Shown here: positions 8,834 to 16,359 of the stretch, piece by piece
Layout of the letters: each line of letters begins with the position of its first letter
How positions within the stretch are numbered: position 1 is the stretch's first letter
Source: M3007 sp046160625
Lineage (GTDB): Bacteria > Bacteroidota > Bacteroidia > Chitinophagales > Saprospiraceae
Assembly (NCBI GenBank): GCA_046160625.1
Contig: JBJXGZ010000100.1
Span: forward strand, 24,545-88,544
DNA: 64,000 nucleotides
Direction: 5' to 3'
Position numbers and translations under genes: made by a program
The notes under the pieces: model-generated
Seen by the model: the letters and a program-made list of their open reading frames with translations, nothing else
The model's database searches: none
Told to the model about the DNA's origin: nothing

Positions 8834-8887
8834 AGCGTCATTATAGTCATTTCGTTATTGTGTTTCAACGGAATATTCCAGTTGTCG

Positions 8888-8920
8888 AAACCAATAAGGT
8901 TTTTGAAACTTCATTGGTTT
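8888..8920. terminator. Palindrome directly after the aroC stop codon
   Basis: AAACCAATAAGGTTT (8888-8902) faces a near-exact complement (8906-8920) across 3 nt, touching the aroC stop codon at 8921-8923. It may stop aroC transcription. It resembles the AGGTTTT-AAAACCT palindromes at 48783-48819 and 53745-53777. Confidence 0.55.
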
Positions 8921-10084
8921 TCAGGTCATACGATTCACCTTCATCCTTAGCAAATGATCCGCCAATACCAGCGCAGCCATGGCTTCCACTATCGGCACCG
9001 CACGAGGAACAACACAGGGATCGTGCCTGCCTTTTCCTTTGAGGGTGACTGTTTCGCCTTCTGCGTTCAGGGTTTCCTGGTCGCGCATGATGGTCGCCAC
9101 GGGTTTGAACGCCACCCGGAAATAGATGTCCATACCATTTGAAATGCCGCCTTGGATACCGCCGGAGTGGTTGGATGTGGTGAGTTGGTGACTGATTATA
9201 GGTGATTGGTGACCCTCCTTTGCTCCTGCACGCGAAGGCTGTGGCGGAGGCGAGAAGTTACGGCGGATAAATTGGTGATCGTGGGCGGTGAAAAGGTCAT
9301 TGTGTTCCGAACCTTTCATTTTCACTCCAGCAAAACCGGAGCCGTACTCGAAACCTTTGACCGCGTTTATACTGAGCATGGCTTTGCCAAGATCGGCTTG
9401 TAGTTTATCAAAAACAGGTGCTCCGAGACCGGCAGAGCATCCACGTATTAGGCCTGTCACCACGCCTCCGATAGTGTCGCCTTCTTTTCGGATTTTTTTG
9501 ATGAGCGAAATCATCTTTTCGGCCAAAACGGGATCGGGACAACGTATATCGTTGGTTTCAGTGTTGGAGAGATCGAGTTCTGTGTAATCTTTTTTAAGTT
9601 CTAAATGCCCGACCTGACTCACGAAAGCTTGAATTTCAATGCCTTGTGTGCGTAAAAAAAGTTTTGCCAAAGCACCTGCGGCCACACGGGTGGCGGTTTC
9701 CCGGGCACTGCTACGTCCTCCTCCCCGGTAATCCCGGTGACCGAATTTTGCCTGCCAGCTGTAGTCGGCATGGCTGGGTCGAAAAGCTGTGGCGAGATGG
9801 TCGTAGTCGCCGCTACGCTGATCTTCGTTGGGGATGAGGAAGGCAATGGGTGTCCCGGTAGTGCGCCCTTCAAACACGCCGCTGAGTACTTGAACGGTGT
9901 CGCTTTCTTTGCGTTGACTTACAATATTGCTTTGTCCAGGTCGGCGGCGGTCAAGTTCGCTTTGAATAAAATTCAGATCGAAATCCAGTCCAGCCGGACA
10001 TCCGTCTACCACACAGCCGATGGACACGCCGTGGGATTCGCCAAAAGAAGTAACCTTGAAGATCTGGCCGAAAGTGTTGGACAT
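8921..10084 (-). CDS. aroC: Chorismate synthase with a repeat-derived insert
   Basis: 387 aa; the family is usually about 350-365. It converts 5-enolpyruvylshikimate-3-phosphate to chorismate with reduced FMN, the last shikimate-pathway step. Signatures seen: TSFGESHGVSIG (12-23), RRRPGQS (46-52), HRDYRGGGRSSARETA (116-131), MKGSEHND (256-263) and NHSGGIQGGISNG (305-317). Between GSEHND and NHSGGIQ lies a stretch of about 41 residues (264-304), roughly 25 longer than expected. It contains RRNFSPPPQPSRAG and is encoded by a copy of the GATTGGTGA/ACCCGCC repeat (bases about 9173-9262). The reading frame is kept, so the enzyme is probably functional with an extended loop near the active site. 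Start ATG at 10084. Confidence 0.95.
   Translation of the reverse strand: MSNTFGQIFKVTSFGESHGVSIGCVVDGCPAGLDFDLNFIQSELDRRRPGQSNIVSQRKESDTVQVLSGVFEGRTTGTPIAFLIPNEDQRSGDYDHLATAFRPSHADYSWQAKFGHRDYRGGGRSSARETATRVAAGALAKLFLRTQGIEIQAFVSQVGHLELKKDYTELDLSNTETNDIRCPDPVLAEKMISLIKKIRKEGDTIGGVVTGLIRGCSAGLGAPVFDKLQADLGKAMLSINAVKGFEYGSGFAGVKMKGSEHNDLFTAHDHQFIRRNFSPPPQPSRAGAKEGHQSPIISHQLTTSNHSGGIQGGISNGMDIYFRVAFKPVATIMRDQETLNAEGETVTLKGKGRHDPCVVPRAVPIVEAMAALVLADHLLRMKVNRMT
9173..9290. repeat. REP-like element inserted in frame inside aroC
   Basis: On the plus strand the segment reads as copies of the word GATTGGTGA, then a palindromic core related to ACCCGCCTTCGC...TACGGCGGGT, then TTGGTGAT. The same order is found intergenically at 29806-29893. 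It supplies about 25-35 codons of aroC, in a loop where the family normally has a short variable segment. Confidence 0.7.
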
Positions 10085-10628
10085 TCGGCAAAGGAACGAA
10101 GATTACACAAAAAAAGCAGGAAGCCAAGAAGGAGGCCACCTGCTGCTGCACTGATGATGATAAAAAAAAGGATTAACGAACCTAGTTTTGATTAAACCGA
10201 AAGCAAAAGAGGGTAATGATGCTAGCCCAAAATAGCAGCTTTCGCAAATGTGGTGAGGAGACCAGCCCTACCCCCCAGATGGACTGGTCCCTCGCCCACG
10301 GGCTTAAGGCCGCATTTGGCCTTAATTTCTTACACAGAATTTGTCCTCGTTTTTCCGAATGTGCTCGCGTCCAGAGTCTGTCATAGGCAGCAGCGTTCGT
10401 GATTAATTTTAAGGCAACTACTGTGCCACAATTAACAAATGGGCAACATTTTTTTGTTGCTAACAAGTCTTATGCAGCGGAGTTTTTTGGTAAATACTAT
10501 TGATATCCAATATTTTAAGTTGTAATTGCAATTGACGGACATTTTGGCAGCATCATTGCAATGGCACAAGCTTTGAAAGAGATCTGTAGGCGAATTTAGA
10601 ATCGTTTGCTCAAATCCCCCATCCCCAT
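10085..10628. other. Long intergenic region between aroC and htpG
   Basis: About 540 nt without a supportable gene, between divergent aroC and htpG. A minus-strand frame at 10182-10466 has no family features and an odd composition. A short hairpin (10301-10324, CTTAAGGCC with GGCCTTAA) is the only clear structure. Promoters for both genes should lie here, but no confident -33/-7 pair was identified. Confidence 0.5.
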
Positions 10629-10674
10629 ATCAACAAATCAACAACAAATCAACGAATCAACGAATCAACATACC
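10629..10674 (+). repeat. ATCAAC tandem word repeat in the htpG leader
   Basis: Directly before the htpG ATG, the word AATCAACRA occurs about five times with a 9-10 nt period. The run is A/C-rich and would form an unstructured leader. It belongs to the same style of short-word repeats seen at other gene borders here, but has no facing arm. Confidence 0.7.
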
Positions 10675-12549
10675 ATGCAAACCGGTACCATTTCCGTCCA
10701 GACCGAGAACATTTTCCCCATCATTAAAAAGTTCCTCTATTCCGACCACGAAATTTTCCTCCGGGAACTTGTGTCTAACGCAGTGGATGCGACCACCAAA
10801 CTTCAAGTGTTGGCCTTGCGCGGGGAGCTGAAGCAGGAAATTGGCGACAACACCATAGAGATCATATGCGAGGAGGACCAGAAGCGCTTGATTATTCGCG
10901 ACAAAGGCATCGGCATGACCGAAGAGGAAGTACTTAAATATCTCAACCAAATTGCGTTTTCCAGCGCGAGCGAATTCCTTGAAAAATACCAGGACAGCGG
11001 CATTATCGGCCATTTTGGCCTCGGCTTCTATTCCGCCTTCATGGTTGCCGATAAAGTAGAGGTTGTCACAAAGTCCTGGCAAAAAGGTGCGGAAGCCGTG
11101 CGCTGGACTTGTGCTGGTGACCCGTCTTACAGCATCGAACCGGCTCCTGAAAAAACGGAGCGCGGGACCGACATCATACTCTATATCAATCAGGAGAACC
11201 AAGCGTTTTTGGAAAAAAACCGCCTGGAAGGACTATTGGGAAAATACTGCCGCTACCTGCCCGTACCGATTCAATTTGGCACACGAACCGAATACGTTGA
11301 AACCGGCGAAGGCGACGATAAAAAGGAAGACAAAGTAGAGGTTCCAAACATCATCAACGATACGCATCCGATTTGGAAACGCCAACCGACGGAATTGCAA
11401 GACGAAGATTACCGGGCTTTTAACCGCCAAATGTTCCCCATGTCGGCAGAGCCGATGTTTTGGATTCACCTGAACATTGACTACCCGTTCAACCTCACAG
11501 GGGTGCTTTATTTCCCAAAAATCGGCGGAAACGCCATGGAACTGAATCGCAACAAAATCCACCTCTATTCCAATCAGGTCTTTGTGACGGACGATGTACG
11601 CGACATCGTACCAGAATGGCTTCAACTCCTGCATGGGGTGATTGATTCGCCCGATATTCCGCTCAACGTGTCGCGCTCCTACCTCCAGGCCGATGGCAAC
11701 GTGAAGAAAATCAGCGAGCACATCACCAAAAAAGTGGCCGACAAACTCCACGATTTGTTCAAATCTGACCGCCCTGCTTTTGAGCAAAAGTGGCGGGACT
11801 TGGGCGTTTTTGTAAAATACGGGGTTATTTCCGACAAGAAATTTGAGGATCGCGCCAACAATTTCGCGCTCGTGGAAAACACGAAAGGCGAGTTCGCTTT
11901 GTTAAGTGAATATAAGGAAAAGATCAAAGACAACCAGACCGACAAACACGGAAAAACCGTGGTGATCTACACCAACGACGTGGAAGGCCATCATGCCCAA
12001 ATCCTTGCTGCCGAAGCGCGTGGCTATGATGTCTTGCGCCTCGATACAGTGCTCGACAACCACTGGATGCAGCATTTGGAATACCGTTCTGAACTCGGGA
12101 TGTCCTTTGTTCGCGTGGATTCTGCTACTGCCGACCACCTCGTGGAAAAGGACGAAAAGCGCGAATCGGTGCTTTCCGAACAAGAACAAACAGTGGTAAA
12201 ATCCATTTTTGAAAAAGCCCTTAATAGCCAGGTTGGTGCTTCGGTGGAACTCTCCCCGCTATCGCCAGACGAGCAACCGGTGCAAATCGTGAAACCAGAG
12301 TTTATGCGCCGAATGAAGGAGATGCAAGCCATGCATGGGATGGGTGGCCTGGGAGATTTTCCGGATGCTTACAACGCAGTGGTGAACTCCAACCACCCGC
12401 TTATTGTGAACAAACTATTGAAAATGAAGGGGGAAGAGAAGCAGGTTGATTTTTCAAAATACCTCCTGCATCTCGCGCTCTTGCAGCAGGGGATGCTCCG
12501 CGGGGAGGCCTTGACGGGGTTTGTGAAGGAGACGTTGGAGAAGTTGTGA
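10675..12549 (+). CDS. htpG: Chaperone protein HtpG (bacterial Hsp90)
   Basis: 624 aa. An ATP-driven dimeric chaperone in the cytoplasm. The N-terminal GHKL ATPase domain (about 1-220) shows FLRELVSNAVDA with the catalytic Glu and Mg-binding Asn, the IRDKGIGMT loop and the IGHFGLGFYSAF lid/glycine motif. The middle domain (about 240-490) includes PLNVSRSYLQ with the catalytic-loop Arg, and the C-terminal dimerisation domain follows. The ATG at 10675 (MQTGTISVQTENIFP) is chosen because Bacteroidota HtpG proteins begin this way; the upstream in-frame stretch is encoded by the ATCAAC repeat and looks like leader. The length is normal and all motifs are intact. Confidence 0.97.
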   Translation: MQTGTISVQTENIFPIIKKFLYSDHEIFLRELVSNAVDATTKLQVLALRGELKQEIGDNTIEIICEEDQKRLIIRDKGIGMTEEEVLKYLNQIAFSSASEFLEKYQDSGIIGHFGLGFYSAFMVADKVEVVTKSWQKGAEAVRWTCAGDPSYSIEPAPEKTERGTDIILYINQENQAFLEKNRLEGLLGKYCRYLPVPIQFGTRTEYVETGEGDDKKEDKVEVPNIINDTHPIWKRQPTELQDEDYRAFNRQMFPMSAEPMFWIHLNIDYPFNLTGVLYFPKIGGNAMELNRNKIHLYSNQVFVTDDVRDIVPEWLQLLHGVIDSPDIPLNVSRSYLQADGNVKKISEHITKKVADKLHDLFKSDRPAFEQKWRDLGVFVKYGVISDKKFEDRANNFALVENTKGEFALLSEYKEKIKDNQTDKHGKTVVIYTNDVEGHHAQILAAEARGYDVLRLDTVLDNHWMQHLEYRSELGMSFVRVDSATADHLVEKDEKRESVLSEQEQTVVKSIFEKALNSQVGASVELSPLSPDEQPVQIVKPEFMRRMKEMQAMHGMGGLGDFPDAYNAVVNSNHPLIVNKLLKMKGEEKQVDFSKYLLHLALLQQGMLRGEALTGFVKETLEKL

Positions 12550-12607
12550 GTCGAATTTAACATCTGGCAAAACTGAAGCTGCGCTATATGTTCTCGTTCT
12601 TTGTAGG

Positions 12608-13501
12608 ATGAAAATACCTACCCGGATTTGCAAATTTTTCCTCCAAATGGGGTATATTCTGCTAACAATCCTACTGGTCTGGATCATCGCCGTCCAATCC
12701 GGCTGCTTTGCCATGCGGACATCAGATGCCGGGTGGGCAAAAAAATTGCGGGGAAATGGTCAATCTATTGCCCCACTATTTTTGGACATTGAAGATATAA
12801 ATGGCCGTGGTATTCACGCTGTAGTTATTTCTGCATCCGACACCCTCCCTTTAGTCGTTTTCGTTCACGGTTCACCCGGCTCCTCAGATGCCTGTCTGGA
12901 TTATTTGAGCGATAGGGCACTTTCACAAAAGGCACGGTTGGTAGCTATTGATCGCCCCGGATTTGGCTTCACGGAGGGTTTTGGAAAGCCGGAACCATCC
13001 CTGGAGGCGCAGGCTGCTGCAGTGCATGCGATTGCAAAACATCTTTCACCGCAGCAAAAAGTTGTACTTGTGGGCCATTCGCTGGGGGGCGCCGTCATTG
13101 CCCGGTTTGCAATAGACTATCCTGAGCTAACGGCAGGATTACTTTTTGTAGCAGGTTCCGTGGATCCCACACAAGAGACCCACCCCTGGTGGGAAACCGT
13201 GGTAGACACGCCGCCTGTTAAATGGCTCGTTCCCAAATCTTTTTGGACAAGCAATGCCGAGATAATTCCCCTGGAAAAAGAATTGGAAAAGATGCTCCCG
13301 CTTTGGCCGCGTATTACTTGTCCGGTAAGCATTATTCATGCAAGCAATGACGGGTTGGTGCCGGTGGCCAATGTTGAATTTGTCAAAAAAATGCTTGTGA
13401 ATTGCCCTGGTTTGAACGTGGAGGTGCTCTCTGATGGGGGCCATTTTATATTTTGGTCTCGGCAGGAACAGATCAAAGCGGCCATAAGGGTCTTGATCTA
13501 A
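12608..13501 (+). CDS. Membrane-anchored alpha/beta hydrolase
   Basis: 297 aa. An N-terminal hydrophobic segment (about 10-33) could be a membrane anchor or an uncleaved signal. The hydrolase fold follows: oxyanion-hole region VFVHGSPGSSD, RLVAIDRPGFG, nucleophile elbow VGHSLGG (Ser of G-H-S-L-G), acid in HASNDGLVP and catalytic His in SDGGHFIFW. The triad is complete. The substrate cannot be told from sequence; the family includes esterases, epoxide hydrolases and haloperoxidase-like enzymes. It follows htpG by 58 nt on the same strand, so co-transcription is possible, and converges with the deacetylase gene over a small hairpin (13514-13534). Confidence 0.88.
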   Translation: MKIPTRICKFFLQMGYILLTILLVWIIAVQSGCFAMRTSDAGWAKKLRGNGQSIAPLFLDIEDINGRGIHAVVISASDTLPLVVFVHGSPGSSDACLDYLSDRALSQKARLVAIDRPGFGFTEGFGKPEPSLEAQAAAVHAIAKHLSPQQKVVLVGHSLGGAVIARFAIDYPELTAGLLFVAGSVDPTQETHPWWETVVDTPPVKWLVPKSFWTSNAEIIPLEKELEKMLPLWPRITCPVSIIHASNDGLVPVANVEFVKKMLVNCPGLNVEVLSDGGHFIFWSRQEQIKAAIRVLI

Positions 13502-13521
13502 AAGTAAACAAAATGCGACGA

Positions 13522-14142
13522 TCAGTCAGTCGCAGCCACTTTTTCAAACTTCCAACCATCGTTTTTCAATTTTTCCAAAACTTTTGGCAGTGCAAAACGC
13601 ATGCGCGTTTCCGCTTTCAGGCTGTCGTGGAACAGTACGATGGAGCCAGGCTGAACATTCTCAAGAACATTTTGCAGGCATTTTTCGGGAGAAATTTTTG
13701 GGTCAAAATCTCCGCTGAGCACGTCCCACATCACTATGCGGTATTGAGATTTAAGCAAGCGCGTTTGGGAAGGTTTCAGCGTACCATAAGGCGGGCGGAA
13801 AAGCGAACTGGATACCATTTCCGCGCAGCGTTCTACGTTCTCCAGATAGTCCGAAGTGTCTGTTCCCCAACCTTTTAGGTGGTTGAAAGTATGGTTTCCG
13901 ACGGCATGGCCTTCGGCTAAAATTCGTTGGAAAATGTCGGGGTGCTTCCGAACATTGTCCCCCACGCAAAAGAACGTAGCTTTTGCTCCATAGGCACTGA
14001 GTGTATCCAAAACCCAGGGCGTGGCCTCTGGTATTGGGCCGTCGTCGAAGGTAAGGAAAAGCACTTTTTCCGATGTAGGGACGTGCCACATGTAGCTGGG
14101 CAAGAGGGTTTGGAGCAGGCGGGGCGTTTTTGAAAGGTACAT
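13522..14142 (-). CDS. Polysaccharide deacetylase (NodB domain)
   Basis: 206 aa from ATG 14142; the frame extends to a TTG at 14280, but that part lacks family similarity. It is a metal-dependent N- or O-deacetylase of the carbohydrate esterase 4 family. The conserved motifs are in order: TFDDGP (catalytic base Asp and metal Asp), HTFNH (metal His pair H-x3-H), RPPYG, WDVLSGDFD and IVLFHDS (catalytic His). The preceding MYLSKTPRLLQTLLPSYMW may be an N-terminal membrane or signal segment. Likely substrates are peptidoglycan, chitooligosaccharides or an exopolysaccharide. Its start faces gltX, so the two genes are divergent. Confidence 0.92.
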   Translation of the reverse strand: MYLSKTPRLLQTLLPSYMWHVPTSEKVLFLTFDDGPIPEATPWVLDTLSAYGAKATFFCVGDNVRKHPDIFQRILAEGHAVGNHTFNHLKGWGTDTSDYLENVERCAEMVSSSLFRPPYGTLKPSQTRLLKSQYRIVMWDVLSGDFDPKISPEKCLQNVLENVQPGSIVLFHDSLKAETRMRFALPKVLEKLKNDGWKFEKVAATD

Positions 14143-14433
14143 CAGTAAGGAAATCCGTTTTGTCAGTCGAATAGGTCTGGATTTACTGCATACGCCGAGT
14201 GTTTGCGACACGCAGGTTTTCGCAAGACGGGTGGATGGGCTAAAAAGGTTGGGGACTCCGATTGCGCCAGAATCCGACAAGTTGGCAAGTCATGGTTTAT
14301 CCTGCCGGGAAAACTCTTATTTTTGCAGCTTGTTCACGAAGCGCGACGGCTCGACATAATTGGGTCGCCGCGCTTTTTGTCAAACCAAACCCCTCCAGAC
14401 CACCGAACCATCAAACTTTCAAATCAACTTTCT

Positions 14434-15948
14434 GTGGTCCGCGTAAGATTTGCTCCTTCTCCCACTGGCGCCCTGCACATCGGTGGCGTGCGCACAGCGT
14501 TGTACAATTACCTTTTTGCCCGGCAGCAAGGCGGCATCTTTATCCTCCGCATCGAGGATACCGATCAGGGGCGTTATGTGCCTGGTGCGGAAGATTACAT
14601 TATCGAATCTTTGCGTTGGGTGGGTTTGTTGCCTGACGAAGGCGTAGGGTTTGGTGGTGCTGACGGGCCGTACCGGCAAAGCGACCGCAAGGAAATTTAC
14701 CAAAAATACGCACACGAGCTGGTGGAACGTGGTCATGCCTATTATGCTTTTGACACCCCGGAGGAACTGGATGTTCGCCGCCAGGCAGAGGAGCATTTCA
14801 CCTACAACCATCTGACGCGCAACGGTTTGTCAAACAGTCTCACGCTTGGCTCTATGGAATCGAAACGCCGCATATCAGCGGCTGACCCCTTTGTTGTACG
14901 TCTGAAAGTTGAGCCTGGTCGTAGTATCCACATCCGCGATCTGATACGGGGCGACGTGGTGTTTGAGAGCAGCGAATTGGATGACAAAGTACTCTTGAAA
15001 GCGGACGGAATGCCAACCTATCACCTTGCCAATATTGTAGATGACCATTTGATGCGCATCACCCACGTGATACGCGGGGAGGAATGGCTGCCCAGTACAG
15101 CACACCACATACTGCTCTACGAGGGCTTTGGTTGGGAGGCGACGATGCCGCAGTTTTCTCATTTACCCCTGATTATGAAACCTGTTGGGAATGGCAAATT
15201 GAGCAAACGCGACGGGGCCAAGTTTGGGATACCGGTATTTCCGCTTGCATGGAAAGGTGAAACGGCGGAGGAAAGTTTCGGGGGTTTCCGCGAGGCAGGT
15301 TTTTTGCCGGAAGCCGTAGTCAATTTCCTGGCGTTGCTGGGATGGCACCCGGGGGGAGATCAGGATGTCTTCTCGTTGGAGGAGTTAATTCAATTGTTTT
15401 CCATTGAACATATCGGGAAAAGCGGGGCGAGATTTGATTACGAAAAAGCAAAGTCTTTCAATCAAAAATATATACACGCAATGGACGATGCGGCATTGGC
15501 CAAGCACATCCGCCCGCTCGCCGATGCAAAGGGCTACCGAGTTTCCGACGCATTTTTGTCAAAGACCATTTCCTTGATGAAAGAACGCGTTACGTTTTTG
15601 ACCGACTTCGTAGAAATGGGGTATTACCTTTTTGAACCTGTCAGAGGATACGATGAAGAGACTTTGCAAAAGCGTTGGAATGGCGACATAGCGGCAGTTT
15701 TTGCTGAATTGACAGAAAAACTGACTACTTTTGATCTGTTCAAGGCACTGGAATTGGAAGAAGCTGTTAAATCTTTTATTCAGGAAAAGGGCTTGAAGCC
15801 TGGAGATATTTTGCCTTTGTTGCGTATCGCCCTTGTGGGCACCATGAAAGGCCCTGCCGTATTTGAGACCGCAGAGGTGCTGGGTCGGGAAGAGACTGTG
15901 GCGCGATTGAAGGGTTTGGTAGATAGTCGAAGCGGGAAATTTATTTGA
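14434..15948 (+). CDS. gltX: Glutamyl-tRNA synthetase
   Basis: 504 aa when read from the GTG at 14434, which gives MVRVRFAPSPTGALHIGG, the standard N-terminus of the family. The open frame extends upstream to 14203, but that part is not homologous. A class I synthetase charging tRNA(Glu). HIGH-type motif HIGG at 15-18; KMSKS-type motif KLSKRDGAKFG near residue 252. The tRNA-binding helical C-terminal part is complete. Whether it is the discriminating or non-discriminating type cannot be decided by eye. It is divergent from the deacetylase. Confidence 0.95.
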   Translation: MVRVRFAPSPTGALHIGGVRTALYNYLFARQQGGIFILRIEDTDQGRYVPGAEDYIIESLRWVGLLPDEGVGFGGADGPYRQSDRKEIYQKYAHELVERGHAYYAFDTPEELDVRRQAEEHFTYNHLTRNGLSNSLTLGSMESKRRISAADPFVVRLKVEPGRSIHIRDLIRGDVVFESSELDDKVLLKADGMPTYHLANIVDDHLMRITHVIRGEEWLPSTAHHILLYEGFGWEATMPQFSHLPLIMKPVGNGKLSKRDGAKFGIPVFPLAWKGETAEESFGGFREAGFLPEAVVNFLALLGWHPGGDQDVFSLEELIQLFSIEHIGKSGARFDYEKAKSFNQKYIHAMDDAALAKHIRPLADAKGYRVSDAFLSKTISLMKERVTFLTDFVEMGYYLFEPVRGYDEETLQKRWNGDIAAVFAELTEKLTTFDLFKALELEEAVKSFIQEKGLKPGDILPLLRIALVGTMKGPAVFETAEVLGREETVARLKGLVDSRSGKFI

Positions 15949-15970
15949 TGGATAATTGCAGGTTATCCAT
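15948..15970 (+). terminator. Possible terminator after gltX
   Basis: An 8-bp stem (15948-15955 with 15963-15970) begins at the gltX stop codon. The T-rich tract follows only after several mixed bases, so it is a modest candidate. Confidence 0.35.
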
Positions 15971-16037
15971 ATTGTTCTGGATTGATTTTTGATGTTTCCC
16001 TATATGCCATAATTACCCATTCCGGAATATAATAATC

Positions 16038-16259
16038 ATGAATAAATCAAAACGCAATAAGGCCGCGCTTTTACCTACCTCCGGCTCCGTTAAATCTATG
16101 GCGGATGAAAAGGCTACGACGGGTAACCCAGAAAACAAGGAGCTGAAAAAAATCAACCTTCATGTGAATGAGTTTGGAGAAATTGTCCGCGACGTACAGA
16201 CCGACGACATCAATGCTTTTTTGGATGATAATGTTCCTGATAAGAAGTTTGCAGAGTAG
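16038..16259 (+). CDS. Small conserved-looking hypothetical protein
   Basis: 73 aa, not assigned to a family. It is hydrophilic, with no signal or membrane segment. The N-terminal third is basic and low-complexity (MNKSKRNKAALLP); the rest is acidic, with a block KKINLHVNEFGEIVRDVQTD that looks like a conserved beta-turn-beta element, and ends DDNVPDKKF. It has a normal ATG start and codon use like its neighbours. It sits alone between gltX and the 2644-aa adhesin. Probably cytoplasmic; role unknown. Confidence 0.7.
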   Translation: MNKSKRNKAALLPTSGSVKSMADEKATTGNPENKELKKINLHVNEFGEIVRDVQTDDINAFLDDNVPDKKFAE

Positions 16260-16261
16260 TT

Positions 16262-16347
16262 AAGTTACAAGTTTTCAAGTTTCAAGTAGCAAGTTCCAAG
16301 TCTCGATTCCCCAGCTTGTAACTTGCCATTTGAAACTTTCAACTCAA
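16262..16347. repeat. Word-repeat hairpin (CAAGTTT family)
   Basis: The left arm repeats the word CAAGTTT/TCAAG about five times with an 8-9 nt period. The right arm (about 16313-16347) carries complements such as CTTGTAACTTG and TGAAACTT. It fills the space between the 73-aa gene and the giant adhesin gene. Confidence 0.7.
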
Positions 16348-16359
16348 TAACCCGTCCGT

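Noticed and set aside
10182..10466. Minus-strand 94-codon frame between aroC and htpG
   Set aside because: No family features, no signal sequence, and high Cys/Trp content typical of chance frames.
14203..14433. Upstream extension of gltX
   Set aside because: The glutamyl-tRNA synthetase family begins at VRVRFAPSPTG; the upstream 77 codons are unrelated and overlap the deacetylase promoter side.
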